A stretch of 64,000 nucleotides of DNA from Roseinatronobacter monicus (GTDB taxonomy: Bacteria; Pseudomonadota; Alphaproteobacteria; Rhodobacterales; Rhodobacteraceae): the NCBI RefSeq assembly GCF_006716865.1, contig NZ_VFPT01000001.1:2413001-2477000 (forward strand), in the 5' to 3' direction. Position 1 is the first letter of the stretch; the number at the start of each line of letters is the position of its first letter. Below are positions 9,623-19,265 of this stretch, one piece after another. The translations under genes and the position numbers were made by a program. Below the pieces are notes generated by a model. The model saw only the letters and a list, made by a program, of their open reading frames with translations, was not told the origin of the DNA and made no database searches.

Positions 9623-11299
9623 TCAGAACAGCCCTTCAATCAGCCCTTCCTCGTTAAAGCGGATCGTTTGCGCAGCAGGCTTGCGCGGCAGGCCCGGCAT
9701 GGTCATGATTTCACCGCAGATCACCACGATGAACCCTGCCCCGGCCGCAAGCCGCACTTCGCGTACAGGCACCGAATGGTTGGTCGGCGCCCCGCGCAAG
9801 CTCGGATCAGTCGAGAAGGAATATTGCGTCTTGGCCATGCACACTGGCAAAGACCCATAGCCCGCAGCCTCCCATTCCTTCAGCTGGTTGCGGATCTTCG
9901 CGTCCGCCAGAACCTCGTCTGCGCGGTAAATGCGCCGTGCGACCGTCTCGATCTTCTCGAACAGCGGCATGTCGTCGCCATACAGGGGCGCGAATTGTGA
10001 CCAGTCGCCATCGGCCAACTCGGCCACGCGGGTTGCCAGCTCGCTGATCCCCTTGGACCCTTCGGCCCAATGGCGACACAGGATCGCCTCTGACCCAAGC
10101 GAAGCGACATAGTCTTTCACCGCCTCAACTTCGGCGTCAGTATCCGAGTGGAAATGGTTGATAGCCACCACCACCGGCACCCCAAAAGATTTCACATTCT
10201 CAATATGGCGACCCAGATTTGGGCAGCCTTTTTGCACTGCACTGACATTTTCCGAACCAAGGTCGGCTTTTGCCACGTCACCATTCATCTTCATCGCACG
10301 CACAGTGGCCACGATCACCGCCACCGCAGGTTTCAGCCCAGCCTTGCGGCATTTGATGTTGAAGAACTTCTCGGCCCCAAGATCCGCGCCAAAACCGGCC
10401 TCAGTCACCACATAATCCGCCAGCCCAAGCGCAGTCTGTGTTGCCACAACCGAATTGCAGCCATGCGCGATATTTGCAAACGGGCCGCCATGCACAAAGG
10501 CGGGGTTGTTTTCGAGTGTCTGCACCAGATTGGGCTGCATCGCGTCTTTCAGCAGCACGGTCATCGCACCCTCTGCGGAAATATCACGGCAATAGATCGG
10601 GGTCTTGTCGCGCCGGTATGCGATCACAATATCACCAAGGCGGCGTTGCAGGTCTTCCAGATCGGCGGCAAGGCACAAGATCGCCATGACTTCGGATGCG
10701 ACCGTAATGTCGAACCCTGTCTGGCGCGCGAACCCGTTGGACACCCCCCCAAGCGAGACAACCATGTCGCGCAGCGCGCGGTCGTTCATGTCCATTACAC
10801 GACGCCATGTGATGCGGCGCTCGTCAATCTCCAGCTCGTTGCCCCAATAGATGTGGTTGTCGATCATGGCAGACAGCAGATTATGCGCCGAAGTGATCGC
10901 ATGAAAGTCACCGGTGAAATGAAGGTTCATATCCTCCATCGGCACCACTTGCGAATAGCCCCCGCCCGCAGCGCCGCCCTTCATGCCGAAATTCGGACCA
11001 AGAGAGGCTTCACGAATACAGATCGCCGCGCGCTTGCCAATGGCATTCAGCCCGTCGCCCAAGCCCACGGTTGTTGTGGTCTTGCCCTCGCCCGCAGGCG
11101 TCGGGTTTATCGCGGTGACAAGGATCAGCTTGCCGCGCTTGCGCTCGCGCGCATCAGCCACGAACTCTTGGCTGACCTTGGCCTTGTCATGGCCAAAGGG
11201 CAGCAGGTGTTCGCTTGGAATACCCAGTTTCGCGCCAATTTCCTGAATTGGCAGTTTCGTCGCTTCGCGTGCGATTTCGATGTCGGTCTTGAATGTCAT
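9623..11299 (-). CDS. fhs: Formate-tetrahydrofolate ligase
   Basis: A 558-residue enzyme that joins formate to tetrahydrofolate using ATP. It shows the P-loop PTPAGEGKT (66-74), [19 protein letters not shown], the conserved LNLHFTGD-like segment ([12 protein letters not shown]) and [13 protein letters not shown] text ([12 protein letters not shown]) in the C-terminal half, with the usual family length. It is the first gene of the fhs-chorismate mutase-folD run on the minus strand. The gap upstream (11300-11508) contains the asd terminator, so fhs probably has its own promoter there. Confidence 0.97.
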   Translation of the reverse strand: MTFKTDIEIAREATKLPIQEIGAKLGIPSEHLLPFGHDKAKVSQEFVADARERKRGKLILVTAINPTPAGEGKTTTTVGLGDGLNAIGKRAAICIREASLGPNFGMKGGAAGGGYSQVVPMEDMNLHFTGDFHAITSAHNLLSAMIDNHIYWGNELEIDERRITWRRVMDMNDRALRDMVVSLGGVSNGFARQTGFDITVASEVMAILCLAADLEDLQRRLGDIVIAYRRDKTPIYCRDISAEGAMTVLLKDAMQPNLVQTLENNPAFVHGGPFANIAHGCNSVVATQTALGLADYVVTEAGFGADLGAEKFFNIKCRKAGLKPAVAVIVATVRAMKMNGDVAKADLGSENVSAVQKGCPNLGRHIENVKSFGVPVVVAINHFHSDTDAEVEAVKDYVASLGSEAILCRHWAEGSKGISELATRVAELADGDWSQFAPLYGDDMPLFEKIETVARRIYRADEVLADAKIRNQLKEWEAAGYGSLPVCMAKTQYSFSTDPSLRGAPTNHSVPVREVRLAAGAGFIVVICGEIMTMPGLPRKPAAQTIRFNEEGLIEGLF

Positions 11300-11456
11300 G
11301 TCTAATTCCCTGCGGCTTTGTGTCGCTCAAGTCCGCTATATCTGGCTGCAAACCACCAGACAGCTGCGATTGCGACATTTCGCGCGTCGGATGCGCCGCG
11401 CGGTTTTCCGATCGGAAACGCCAGCACCAATTCGAGACATGATGACCTCAAACCGC

Positions 11457-11486
11457 AAAAGGCGCGGGCTGATTGCCCGCGCCTTT
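11457..11486 (-). terminator. Rho-independent terminator of asd
   Basis: GGCGCGGGC (11461-11469), a five-base loop and GCCCGCGCC (11475-11483) form a 9-bp GC stem, flanked by AAAA on the plus-strand left, i.e. a T-run after the stem in the asd direction. It lies 23 bases beyond the asd stop. Confidence 0.8.
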
Positions 11487-11508
11487 CTTCGTGTCATGAC
11501 CGAGAGGC

Positions 11509-12531
11509 TCAGCCTTTCTTCAGGCAGCGATTCCCCAACACTTCAGCAATCTGGACCGCATTCAGCGCGGCACCCTTGCGCAGGTTGTCCGAGACACACC
11601 AGATATTCAGACCGTTATCGATGGTCGAATCCTGACGGATGCGGCTGATATAAGTCGCATACTCGCCCACGCATTCCACCGGCGTCATGTAGCCACCGTC
11701 TTCGCGCTTGTCGATCACCAGAATACCGGGTGCTTCGCGCAGAATATCGCGGGCCTCTTCCTCGTCCAGAAAATCCTCGAACTCGATATTGATGGATTCC
11801 GAATGGCCCACGAAAACAGGAACACGCACGCAAGTCGCTGTCACTTTGATCGACTTGTCCATGATCTTCTTGGTTTCCGCCACCATCTTCCATTCTTCCT
11901 TGGTCGATCCATCGTCAAGGAAAACGTCGATATGCGGGATCACGTTGAACGCAATCTGCTTGGGATAGACCGAAGGGGCCACTTCCTGACCGGGCACATA
12001 AATGCCTTTGGTCTGGTTCCACAGCTCGTCAATCGCTTCCTTGCCAGAGCCGGACACGGATTGATAAGTGCTAACCACCACCCGCTTGATCCTAGCGCGG
12101 TCGTGCAGGGGCTTGAGCGCCACCACCATTTGCGCGGTCGAGCAATTCGGGTTGGCGATGATGTTTTTCTTGGTGTAGCCATCAACAGCCTCGGCGTTCA
12201 CTTCCGGCACGACCAGCGGCACATCGGGGTCATAGCGATAGAGCGACGAATTGTCGATCACCACACAGCCTGTCTTGGCCGCGATGGGGGCATATTTCTT
12301 GGTCGCATCGGACCCGATGGCGAACAAGGCGATGTCCCATCCGGTAAAATCGAACTGGTCAAGATCCTGGCATTTAAGCGTTTTGTCGCCAAAGCTGACC
12401 TCGGTCCCCATCGAGCGGCGCGACGCCAGCGCCGCGATCTCGTCGACCGGGAATTCCCGCTCGGCCAGGATATTCAGCATTTCGCGGCCCACATTGCCTG
12501 TGGCACCTACGACGACGATCTTGTAGCCCAT
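11509..12531 (-). CDS. asd: Aspartate-semialdehyde dehydrogenase
   Basis: A 340-residue NADPH enzyme that reduces aspartyl phosphate to aspartate semialdehyde, the branch point to lysine, diaminopimelate, threonine and methionine. The nucleotide motif GATGNVG is at 9-15 and the active-site cysteine is C130 in NPNCST. The later segments QSVSGSGKEA and RVPVFVGHSE (the histidine region) are typical. It lies 64 bases downstream of the MFS gene and is followed by a clear terminator. Confidence 0.97.
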   Translation of the reverse strand: MGYKIVVVGATGNVGREMLNILAEREFPVDEIAALASRRSMGTEVSFGDKTLKCQDLDQFDFTGWDIALFAIGSDATKKYAPIAAKTGCVVIDNSSLYRYDPDVPLVVPEVNAEAVDGYTKKNIIANPNCSTAQMVVALKPLHDRARIKRVVVSTYQSVSGSGKEAIDELWNQTKGIYVPGQEVAPSVYPKQIAFNVIPHIDVFLDDGSTKEEWKMVAETKKIMDKSIKVTATCVRVPVFVGHSESINIEFEDFLDEEEARDILREAPGILVIDKREDGGYMTPVECVGEYATYISRIRQDSTIDNGLNIWCVSDNLRKGAALNAVQIAEVLGNRCLKKG

Positions 12532-12595
12532 GTTGGCTTCTCCTTTTCACACGTCGCGGGCGGCATATCGCAAATACAGCGAAAGGTGAAGGGCG

Positions 12596-13774
12596 CTAAT
12601 CGGTTCGGTCGGTCGAGAAGGCGTATATTATGCACCCGATCAACAGCAGCAGTCCGAAGAACAGGAACAATGCCTGATAGGCAGCTTCTGGCGGCTGTTC
12701 TGGGGCCAGCGCATGCACGCGCCCGCTGATCACCTGCAAGACCCCGACCCCACCGATGGAGAACAGATTCAGCAGCGTCACGCCCCGCCCAGTCATATGT
12801 GCTGGAATGAAGCTGCGGCCATGAGCCATCATCATCGGGAAAGATGCCCCGAAAAACCCGACCGCCGCAAACAGAATTGCCGCTTGCCAGAATCCGGCCA
12901 GCGGAAACAGCCACAGCAGGCCAAGGCAAACCGCACCGGCCAAATTACCCGCAAGGATCACCCCCTTGCGCGTGCCCAGCAACCGGTCAAGCGGGCCGTA
13001 AGCGAAATTGCCCGCGATCATAGCCAAGGCCATCAGCAAGGTGACATTGCCGATACCCGTCGCACTCGCCGCGTGCAGATCGGCATAGTATGGGCCGACC
13101 CAAAGCCCACGCAACCCGGCAGCCGGGGCATAGTTGACAATCAGCAGCGGGATCAGAAACCAAAGCGCGGGAATGCGCAGCAGGTCGAACACACTGCCGG
13201 TAGCACCCTGTGGCGTCTCGGCTTTGGGGGGGTCTTGGATGACCACCCACAAGACCGCAGAGACCAGCGCTGTCACAGCGGCAATCGCAAGGATCGAGGT
13301 GCGCCAGCCGAACATCTCGGCCGCCCATGCCATAGGAAGCGCCCCCAGAATATTGCCCAGAGAGCCAAAGCCGATGACGGCCCCAGCAAGGGTCGCAAAT
13401 ATCGCGGGCGGGAAGCTGCGCGCGAAAATGTAGTAAGAGGCCATCAGCACAGGCGCGCAGCCAATCCCCAGCAACGCCATCGCCAGATGCAGATGCAGTG
13501 CATTCTGTGCAGCGGCAAACAGGATTGCCCCCGCAGTGCCCCCAAAGCCCAGCAAGATCGCTGTCGTCCGCCGTGGCCCGAAATGGTCCAGCGCCCAGCC
13601 TACCGGCAATTGCATGGCCGCAAAAACCAGAAACCACAGCCCTGAGGACAGCGCCATATCGTCCGCGCTGACACCGATATCGACCTGCAAAAGCCCTGAC
13701 AACACCGCCAGAAATGAGCGGTAGAACTGGCTCAGCAGATAGCCGATCACCAAAAAGAATAGCCCCAGCTTCAT
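12596..13774 (-). CDS. MFS transporter
   Basis: A 392-residue protein with about 12 hydrophobic segments, so a major facilitator in the inner membrane. The loop after TM2 carries the degenerate MFS motif ALDHFGPRRT, and the TM4-5 region is glycine-rich as in MFS exporters. The ATG at 13774 puts a first membrane segment immediately at the N-terminus (MKLGLFFLVIGYLLSQF); the longer open frame to 14173 encodes no plausible protein. The substrate cannot be told. It shares a strand and a short gap with asd and may be co-transcribed. Confidence 0.85.
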   Translation of the reverse strand: MKLGLFFLVIGYLLSQFYRSFLAVLSGLLQVDIGVSADDMALSSGLWFLVFAAMQLPVGWALDHFGPRRTTAILLGFGGTAGAILFAAAQNALHLHLAMALLGIGCAPVLMASYYIFARSFPPAIFATLAGAVIGFGSLGNILGALPMAWAAEMFGWRTSILAIAAVTALVSAVLWVVIQDPPKAETPQGATGSVFDLLRIPALWFLIPLLIVNYAPAAGLRGLWVGPYYADLHAASATGIGNVTLLMALAMIAGNFAYGPLDRLLGTRKGVILAGNLAGAVCLGLLWLFPLAGFWQAAILFAAVGFFGASFPMMMAHGRSFIPAHMTGRGVTLLNLFSIGGVGVLQVISGRVHALAPEQPPEAAYQALFLFFGLLLLIGCIIYAFSTDRTD

Positions 13775-13915
13775 CTCGCGCGCCCATATTTTCAGCAATT
13801 TGGAAAGTCGTATTTCACTTGTGAAGCGGTTGCAATGGCACGTTTGCGCAGCTTTCGGGTCGCGCAAGCGGCGTTGCTGGTTTAGCTTGAACCTAAAGCT
13901 GTCAGGAGGATCGCC

Positions 13916-14782
13916 ATGGATGACGCCAGCATGCAGGATGCCCGTTATCATTACCACGTGATCGAACGCGCGATCGCACTGATCGACGCGCCGGGCGGCG
14001 CACAGCGCAGCTTGGCCGAGCTTGCGCAGCAGATGGGCATGAGTCCAGCGCATTTTCAGCGGGTTTTCAGCCAATGGGCAGGTGTCTCGCCCAAGCGGTA
14101 CCAACAATACCTGACATTGGACCACGCAAGAAAACTGCTGTCGCAACACATGACCACGATGCAGGCGGCGCATTCGGTGGGCCTGTCAGGTCAGGCGCGG
14201 TTGCATGATCTGTTTTTGCGTTGGGAAGCCATGACACCGGGAGAGTATGCCCGCCGTGGCGCGGGGTTGAGCATTCACTATGGATGGTTCGAGACCCCCT
14301 TTGGCCAAGCCCTTGGCATGGCGGCGGCGCGGGGTCTATGTGGGTTGGCCTTTGCCGATGCGGGCCAGCAAGCTGATATCTTGGCCGACATGATGCAGCG
14401 CTGGCCCAAAGCGCAGTATGTTGAAGATACTCAGGCCGCCGAACCGCATGTGATGGCGGCCTTCGCGCAATCTGGTCAGGCGCACCTGCACCTTATCGGC
14501 ACCCCCTTTCAGATCAAGGTGTGGGAAGCGCTGCTGCAAGTGCCCTCTGGCGAAGTGACCACCTATGGCGATATCGGCAAGGCCATCGGCTCGGACAGTG
14601 CGGCCCGAGCGGTTGGGACTGCAGTCGGGCGCAACCCAATCGGGTTTTTGCTGCCCTGCCATCGGTGCCTGCGCGCCAGCGGTGGCGGGCTTGGCGGGTA
14701 TCACTGGGGGCTGCCACGCAAGCGCGCGATGCTGGCTTGGGAGGCAGCGCGGCGCGACACGACGCACCCGATCGTTGCGTGA
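13916..14782 (+). CDS. AraC-type HTH / methylated-DNA-protein cysteine methyltransferase (Ada-like)
   Basis: A 288-residue fusion. Residues about 10-115 are an AraC-type double helix-turn-helix (LAELAQQMGMSPAHFQRVFSQW). The C-terminal part is an O6-alkylguanine-DNA alkyltransferase with the acceptor cysteine C248 in PCHR, preceded by the RAVGTAVGRNP helix. It repairs O6-methylguanine by suicidal methyl transfer. E. coli Ada has an extra N-terminal zinc domain with the phosphotriester-sensing cysteine; that domain is missing here, so methylation sensing must differ. The residue after PCHR is C instead of V. AGGAGG stands just upstream of the ATG. It is divergent from the MFS gene. Confidence 0.9.
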   Translation: MDDASMQDARYHYHVIERAIALIDAPGGAQRSLAELAQQMGMSPAHFQRVFSQWAGVSPKRYQQYLTLDHARKLLSQHMTTMQAAHSVGLSGQARLHDLFLRWEAMTPGEYARRGAGLSIHYGWFETPFGQALGMAAARGLCGLAFADAGQQADILADMMQRWPKAQYVEDTQAAEPHVMAAFAQSGQAHLHLIGTPFQIKVWEALLQVPSGEVTTYGDIGKAIGSDSAARAVGTAVGRNPIGFLLPCHRCLRASGGGLGGYHWGLPRKRAMLAWEAARRDTTHPIVA

Positions 14783-14886
14783 CCCTTGCAGGTCAAAAAG
14801 AAAAACAAGAAATAAAGGGAACGTGACATGACCTTTTGCGTTATGAGCGTGTATACGCAGTTCTGAACTTTTTGGAGGATAGTTTG

Positions 14887-15534
14887 ATGAAGGTATCTGT
14901 AGCAGCCATGTCGCTTGGTGCAGCTGTGATGGTGTTGGCAGCGTGCGAGCCAGACCCGAACAACATGCAGAACCGTACAATGGGCGGCGCTCTGACGGGC
15001 GCGGCTGTGGGCGGTGTAATTGGCGCAGCCACAGGCGACGGAAGCGCGCGCCGCGCTGCTGCTGGGGCCGTCATCGGCGGGACAGCCGGCGCACTGATTG
15101 GTCAGCAACTTGACCGTCAAGCAGCCGAGCTTCGTCGTCAGTTGGGCGACAATGTCGATATCCGCAATACCGGACAGGAACTGATCCTGACATTGCCGCA
15201 AGACCTTCTGTTCGCAACAGACAGTGCGACCCTGCGGCCCGATCTGCAAAATGACCTGCGTGCGATTTCGACCAATCTTGTGAACTTCCCGCGCAGCGAT
15301 GTGATCGTGGTTGGCCACACAGACAATACCGGCTCTGCGGCATATAACCAAAGCCTGTCTGAGCGGCGTGCAGGGTCTGTTGCGCAGGTCTTGCGCAGCC
15401 AAGGCGTTGCATCAAACCGCATCCAGACCCAAGGACGGGGCCTGACGCAACCGGTTGCCAACAACAACACACCCGCTGGCAGAGCGCAGAACCGCCGTGT
15501 TGAAATCTTCATCCGGCCACATCAGCCCGCCTGA
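14887..15534 (+). CDS. OmpA family lipoprotein with glycine zipper
   Basis: A 215-residue precursor. A signal peptide ends in the lipobox LAAC with the lipidated cysteine at C20, so the protein is anchored in the outer membrane or periplasmic face. Residues about 30-80 are glycine/alanine-rich (GALTGAAVGGVIGAATGDGSA), a glycine-zipper stretch. Residues about 100-212 are an OmpA C-terminal peptidoglycan-binding domain (FATDSATLRPDLQ, GHTDNTGS, LSERRA, NRRVEI). The likely role is tying the outer membrane to the cell wall. The ATG at 14887 has GGAGGA seven bases upstream. A strong terminator follows. Confidence 0.92.
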   Translation: MKVSVAAMSLGAAVMVLAACEPDPNNMQNRTMGGALTGAAVGGVIGAATGDGSARRAAAGAVIGGTAGALIGQQLDRQAAELRRQLGDNVDIRNTGQELILTLPQDLLFATDSATLRPDLQNDLRAISTNLVNFPRSDVIVVGHTDNTGSAAYNQSLSERRAGSVAQVLRSQGVASNRIQTQGRGLTQPVANNNTPAGRAQNRRVEIFIRPHQPA

Positions 15535-15552
15535 GTTTGGGAACATGATACG

Positions 15553-15582
15553 AAAGGCCAGTCTTAGGACTGGCCTTTTTTT
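15553..15582 (+). terminator. Rho-independent terminator after the OmpA lipoprotein gene
   Basis: AAAGGCCAGTC (15553-15563), loop TTAG, GACTGGCCTTT (15568-15578) and further T residues to 15582: an 11-bp stem with a T7 tract, 19 bases after the stop. Confidence 0.9.
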
Positions 15583-15681
15583 ATTGCTAATCGGCCAAAG
15601 CGGTCATATCTTTTTACCAATACCTGTGTAATTTTCGGGCAAACCGCGAATGTCCGATGCAGTCCCAAGGCGCAAACCCAA

Positions 15682-16449
15682 ATGCCGTTTCAGCGTATTC
15701 AACCCGAGAAACTGTCTCATAGTGTCGTTCGGCAGATTGAGTTGTTGATCCTGCGTGGCATTTTACGGCCCGGCGAGCGCCTGCCGTCAGAACGCGAACT
15801 TGCAGAGAAGATGGGTGTGTCGCGCCCCTCGTTGCGCGATGCGGTTGCGGAAATGCAGGCGCGTGGGCTGCTGACAACCAAGGCGGGGGCCGGAATTTAT
15901 GTGGCGGAGCTGCTGGATTCTGCCTTTTCGGAATCGCTGGTCAGTCTGTTCGCGAGCCATGATGCCGCGCTGTTCGATTATATCAGCTTTCGCCGTGATC
16001 TGGAGGGGATGTCTGCCGAACGCGCTGCGCGCCTTGGGTCGGGCATGGATTTGAAGGTTATCGACACCATTTTTCAGAAAATGGAAGAAGCGCATCTCAG
16101 CCGCGATCCCACCGAGGAAGCACGGCTTGATGCTGAATTTCACCTGTCAATCGTCGAGGCATCGCATAACATCATCATGCTGCACATGATGCGCGCCATG
16201 TTCAACCTGCTGCATCAGGGTGTGTTCTATAATCGCCAGATGATCTTTCGGCAGCGCGGAACGCGCGATGAGTTGCTGAACCAGCACCGCGCAATCAACA
16301 ATGCCCTGCAACAGCGTGACCCAACAGGCGCACGCGATGCGGCGCAAGCGCATCTGGACTATGTGAAAGAGCTGATGAGCGACCTTCAGCGCAGTGAAAA
16401 GAACGAGGAAATCGCGCGGCTGCGCTTTGAACATGCGCGGGCCATGTAG
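15682..16449 (+). CDS. GntR-family (FadR/PdhR subfamily) transcriptional regulator
   Basis: A 255-residue repressor-type protein. The N-terminal winged helix-turn-helix is clear (LPSERELAEKMGVSRPSLRDAVAEMQARGLL, about residues 34-64). The C-terminal FCD all-helical ligand domain contains the D-x3-H and later H positions expected for a metal or carboxylate pocket (DAEFHLSIVEAS, HRAINNAL). FCD regulators usually sense small carboxylic acids such as pyruvate or lactate; the ligand here is unknown. It ends 63 bases from the convergent atp operon, with a shared terminator between them. Confidence 0.9.
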   Translation: MPFQRIQPEKLSHSVVRQIELLILRGILRPGERLPSERELAEKMGVSRPSLRDAVAEMQARGLLTTKAGAGIYVAELLDSAFSESLVSLFASHDAALFDYISFRRDLEGMSAERAARLGSGMDLKVIDTIFQKMEEAHLSRDPTEEARLDAEFHLSIVEASHNIIMLHMMRAMFNLLHQGVFYNRQMIFRQRGTRDELLNQHRAINNALQQRDPTGARDAAQAHLDYVKELMSDLQRSEKNEEIARLRFEHARAM

Positions 16450-16456
16450 CACATAG

Positions 16457-16483
16457 AAAAACCCGGCGAGATGCCGGGTTTTT
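16457..16483. terminator. Bidirectional terminator between GntR gene and atp operon
   Basis: AAAAACCCGGC (16457-16467), loop GAGAT, GCCGGGTTTTT (16473-16483): an 11-bp perfect stem with a T5 run in both directions, placed between the convergent GntR gene and atpF. Confidence 0.88.
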
Positions 16484-16512
16484 CAATCTTGCTATGCTTT
16501 GTGACAAGCCGC

Positions 16513-17076
16513 TTAGTGCAAATGTTCTTGCGCCGCAGAAACCGCTTTCTGGAACAACGCATCGCTACGCTCTGCATCCATCTGCTTTGCCAACACATCG
16601 CCAGCCGCGGCAATCGCAACTGCAACCGCCTTGTTGCGCACATCACGGATCGCGGCCGCCTCAGCAGAGGCGATCTGATCCTCGGCACCCCTCAGGCGGC
16701 GGATGATCGAGGCTTCGATATCTGCCTTGGCCTGCTCTGCTGCCATCTGTGCATCTGCCTTGGCCTTTTCGACAATGCGCGCGGCATCGCCCTTGACCTC
16801 GGCATGTCTGCGCTCGAACGACGCGTGCAGTGCCAGCGCTTCTTCACGCAGGCGGCGGGCTTCGTCCAGTTCGGACTGAATGCCAACTGCGCGGCTATCC
16901 AGCAGACCTGTCACCTTCGCGGGCACCTTGAAGTAAATCAGGATGCCGACAAAAATGACAAACGCCATCAAGACGATCAGGTCGGTGTTATACAGCGAGA
17001 AGAAAGGCTTTCCCGCTGGGGCCGCAAGTGCGGGGCTGGCAATAGTTGCCGCGAGAATAGACAATCGCAACATCAT
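16513..17076 (-). CDS. atpF: F0F1 ATP synthase subunit b (AtpF)
   Basis: A 187-residue peripheral-stalk subunit. One N-terminal membrane segment (DLIVLMAFVIFVGILIYF, about residues 32-49) is followed by a long charged helix rich in A, E, K and R, which forms the stator coiled coil. A possible cleavable leader lies before it (SILAATIASPALAAP). The start ATG overlaps the stop of the b' gene by four bases, so the stalk subunits are coupled. It is the last gene of the F0 operon; the F1 genes are not in the window, which is usual for Rhodobacterales. Confidence 0.94.
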   Translation of the reverse strand: MMLRLSILAATIASPALAAPAGKPFFSLYNTDLIVLMAFVIFVGILIYFKVPAKVTGLLDSRAVGIQSELDEARRLREEALALHASFERRHAEVKGDAARIVEKAKADAQMAAEQAKADIEASIIRRLRGAEDQIASAEAAAIRDVRNKAVAVAIAAAGDVLAKQMDAERSDALFQKAVSAAQEHLH

Positions 17077-17591
17077 GCATCCCCTTTCAGGCGCGCATCT
17101 ACGGCAGCGGTCACACTGCGTGAATCCGCTTTAGCACCAAAGACATTCAGAATGTCCGAGGTCACGTCTTTCGACACATCAGACACCATATCCATCGCAC
17201 TGTCGCGGATTTCGCGAATGCGGCGCTCTGACTCTGCCGCTTTGGCAGCAATCTCGGCATCGGCCTTGGCAAGTTGAACATCAAGTTCCGCCTGCATTTC
17301 GGCCTTGGCCGCATCTACGATACGACCTGCTTCCGCGCGCGCATCAGCCAAAGCCTTGTTATAGGCTTCTTCTGCTTGCTGCGCCTTCAACTTGTATTCT
17401 TCTGCCGCTGCGATGTCGCTGGTGATTGTCCCGCGACGATCAGCCAACACAGCCGCAACACGTGGCAGGGCCACGCGCGACATAATGAAATACAAAACCA
17501 CCAAAGTGACGATAAGCCAGAAAATCTGGTTCGAGAAGGTGTATACGTCTAGTTGGGGCATACCTGGCCCCGAAGCGGCAGTCTCTGCCAT
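17073..17591 (-). CDS. atpG: F0F1 ATP synthase subunit b' (AtpF')
   Basis: A 172-residue second b-type subunit with one membrane segment (IFWLIVTLVVLYFIMSRVALP, about residues 24-44) and a long alpha-helical tail. Photosynthetic and related alphaproteobacteria build the peripheral stalk from a b/b' pair instead of two identical b subunits. The name varies (atpF', atpX, atpG). It follows atpE by 76 bases. Confidence 0.93.
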   Translation of the reverse strand: MAETAASGPGMPQLDVYTFSNQIFWLIVTLVVLYFIMSRVALPRVAAVLADRRGTITSDIAAAEEYKLKAQQAEEAYNKALADARAEAGRIVDAAKAEMQAELDVQLAKADAEIAAKAAESERRIREIRDSAMDMVSDVSKDVTSDILNVFGAKADSRSVTAAVDARLKGDA

Positions 17592-17667
17592 GTCGTCCCC
17601 CTAAGCCCTGAATTCACCGAAGGGGCCACTTGGCCCCCCCGGGCATAAGGATATAGTCGGGAAGCGC

Positions 17668-17904
17668 TTAGACAGCAAACATCAGCAGCAGAGCGACGAG
17701 GAACGAAAAGATCCCCAGAGCTTCTGCGAACGCAATGCCGATGAACAGCATGGCTGTCTGACCAGCAGCCGCCGACGGGTTGCGCAGGGCACCCGACAGG
17801 AAGTTGCCAGCAATGTTGCCCACACCGATTGCCGCGCCGCCCATACCAATGGCGGTCAGACCAACACCGATGTATTTGCCCATTTCTGCGATATCGCCTT
17901 CCAT
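17668..17904 (-). CDS. atpE: F0F1 ATP synthase subunit c (AtpE)
   Basis: A 78-residue hairpin of two membrane helices that forms the rotor ring. The first helix carries the glycine pattern [14 protein letters not shown]; the polar loop has ALRNP; the second helix has the proton-carrying glutamate in AFAEALGIF. The ATG at 17904 has AAGGAG nine bases upstream. The longer open frame to 18000 runs into the end of atpB and is not used. Confidence 0.97.
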   Translation of the reverse strand: MEGDIAEMGKYIGVGLTAIGMGGAAIGVGNIAGNFLSGALRNPSAAAGQTAMLFIGIAFAEALGIFSFLVALLLMFAV

Positions 17905-17960
17905 ATCATTTCTCCTTGAGTTGGAATTGGCTGGATTTGGTATTCGACCGGATACGCCCG

Positions 17961-18704
17961 TCAGTGTGACGGATGCAGTGCGTCCTTGAGGTACACACAA
18001 GTCAGAATGGTGAAAACATACGCCTGGATCACAGCGACCAGCAGCTCCAAAGCATAGAGCGCGGTAACAGCCAGAACCGGCACGAAGAATGCGGCACCCA
18101 ATGCGCCCGCAAAACCTGCGAAAACTTTTGCCACGGCATGCCCGGCCATCATGGCACCGGCAAGACGAATGGAATGGCTGATGGGGCGTGCAAAGTAGGA
18201 AATCAACTCGATCAGCGCCAGAACCGGGCGCAAGGCCAGCGGCGCAGAGCTAACCCAGAACAGGCCAAGAAACTTGGTGCCGTTCAGGATGAACCCCAAT
18301 GCCGTAACCGACAGGAACACCGTGAAGGCCAGAACCGCTGTCACCGCAATATGCGACGTTGTGGTAAAGGCGAACGGGATCAACCCCAGAAGGTTGGCAA
18401 ACAGCACGAACATGAACAGCGTAAAGACATGCGGGAAAAAGCGCACCGCGTCATGTCCTGCCACGTCTTTGACCATGTTGTAGATGAAGCCATAAGTCAT
18501 TTCTGCGGCAGATTGCGCACGGCTTGGAACCAGTGCGCGGCCACGCGCGCCGTAGATCATAAGGGCCGATGCGGCGACAACTGTAAGCGCCATCCAAAGC
18601 GTCACATTGGTCGGCGTATACCAGCTGACATCGCCACCGAACAGCGCCTTGACTTCAAACTGGTCCATCGGCCTGATTTCAAGGCCACCATTTTCACCCG
18701 CCAC
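17961..18704 (-). CDS. atpB: F0F1 ATP synthase subunit a (AtpB)
   Basis: A 247-residue membrane subunit forming the proton half-channels. The essential arginine is in the helix [21 protein letters not shown] and the C-terminal [17 protein letters not shown] are classic a-subunit marks. I chose the GTG at 18704 because AAGGGG lies seven bases upstream and the N-terminus then carries the short [11 protein letters not shown] seen in related a subunits. A later ATG at 18668 is the alternative. With the GTG start, the gene overlaps the end of atpI by 11 bases. Confidence 0.93.
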   Translation of the reverse strand: MAGENGGLEIRPMDQFEVKALFGGDVSWYTPTNVTLWMALTVVAASALMIYGARGRALVPSRAQSAAEMTYGFIYNMVKDVAGHDAVRFFPHVFTLFMFVLFANLLGLIPFAFTTTSHIAVTAVLAFTVFLSVTALGFILNGTKFLGLFWVSSAPLALRPVLALIELISYFARPISHSIRLAGAMMAGHAVAKVFAGFAGALGAAFFVPVLAVTALYALELLVAVIQAYVFTILTCVYLKDALHPSH

Positions 18705-19047
18705 TGGTCTTGTCCCCTTGTTCCGCACCCGCTTTTGGCGGGGCCGCCTTGTCTGTTCCGATCTCGAACTCGCGCGCCGATCGCAGCATCGTTTTAATGC
18801 CCGCCGCGAAGCCCAGTAATGTCAGCAGCACCAGAAAAATGGGCAATGTACCAAAGGGCACATCAAGCCCGTATCCGATTGCCGCACCAATGCCCAAACC
18901 GGACACCAGTTCTATCACCATTCGCCAGCCAATCTGGGCCATCGAGTGATGATCCTGCGCAGCCTTGGGCGGCTCGTGCGAAGCTTTCACCTTGGCGATC
19001 CGGTCACCGAGAGCCTTAAGCTGCTCCATCTCGTCACGCTTGGTCAT
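18694..19047 (-). CDS. atpI: AtpI, assembly/accessory protein of the ATP synthase
   Basis: A 117-residue protein with two membrane segments ([19 protein letters not shown] and [17 protein letters not shown]) and charged ends. This is the AtpI/F0F1-gene-1 type, encoded first in the F0 operon and thought to help c-ring assembly or ion supply. The ATG at 19047 has GGAGGT eight bases upstream; the TTG at 19068 is less likely. Confidence 0.9.
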   Translation of the reverse strand: MTKRDEMEQLKALGDRIAKVKASHEPPKAAQDHHSMAQIGWRMVIELVSGLGIGAAIGYGLDVPFGTLPIFLVLLTLLGFAAGIKTMLRSAREFEIGTDKAAPPKAGAEQGDKTSGG

Positions 19048-19217
19048 GCCCGCCACCTCCGGCTGCAAGTTGCGCGATAACTATGCAGACAGGCGCACAG
19101 AGTCAAGCTGGATATGCCGTCGCATAATTGAACCCATCCCATTGATTTTATTTACTTTAGCGCCGCCATGAAATTTTCCTTTGCCCGCAATGTCCTGCGT
19201 TTCGGCATTGCGGCATA

Positions 19218-19235
19218 TTCAACCAAACAGTTGAC
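19218..19235. promoter_or_regulatory. Candidate ArsR operator
   Basis: TCAAC (19219-19223) and GTTGA (19230-19234) form an interrupted inverted repeat about 30 bases before the ArsR-type start. The arrangement TCAAC-n6-GTTGA resembles sites bound by ArsR/SmtB proteins, so autoregulation is plausible. Confidence 0.45.
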
Positions 19236-19265
19236 CTTCCCATAACAACCGCCCAGAACAGGAAC

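Noticed and set aside
19169..19246. 25-codon reading frame upstream of the ArsR gene
   Set aside because: It has no ribosome binding site, overlaps the putative operator and has no coding character.
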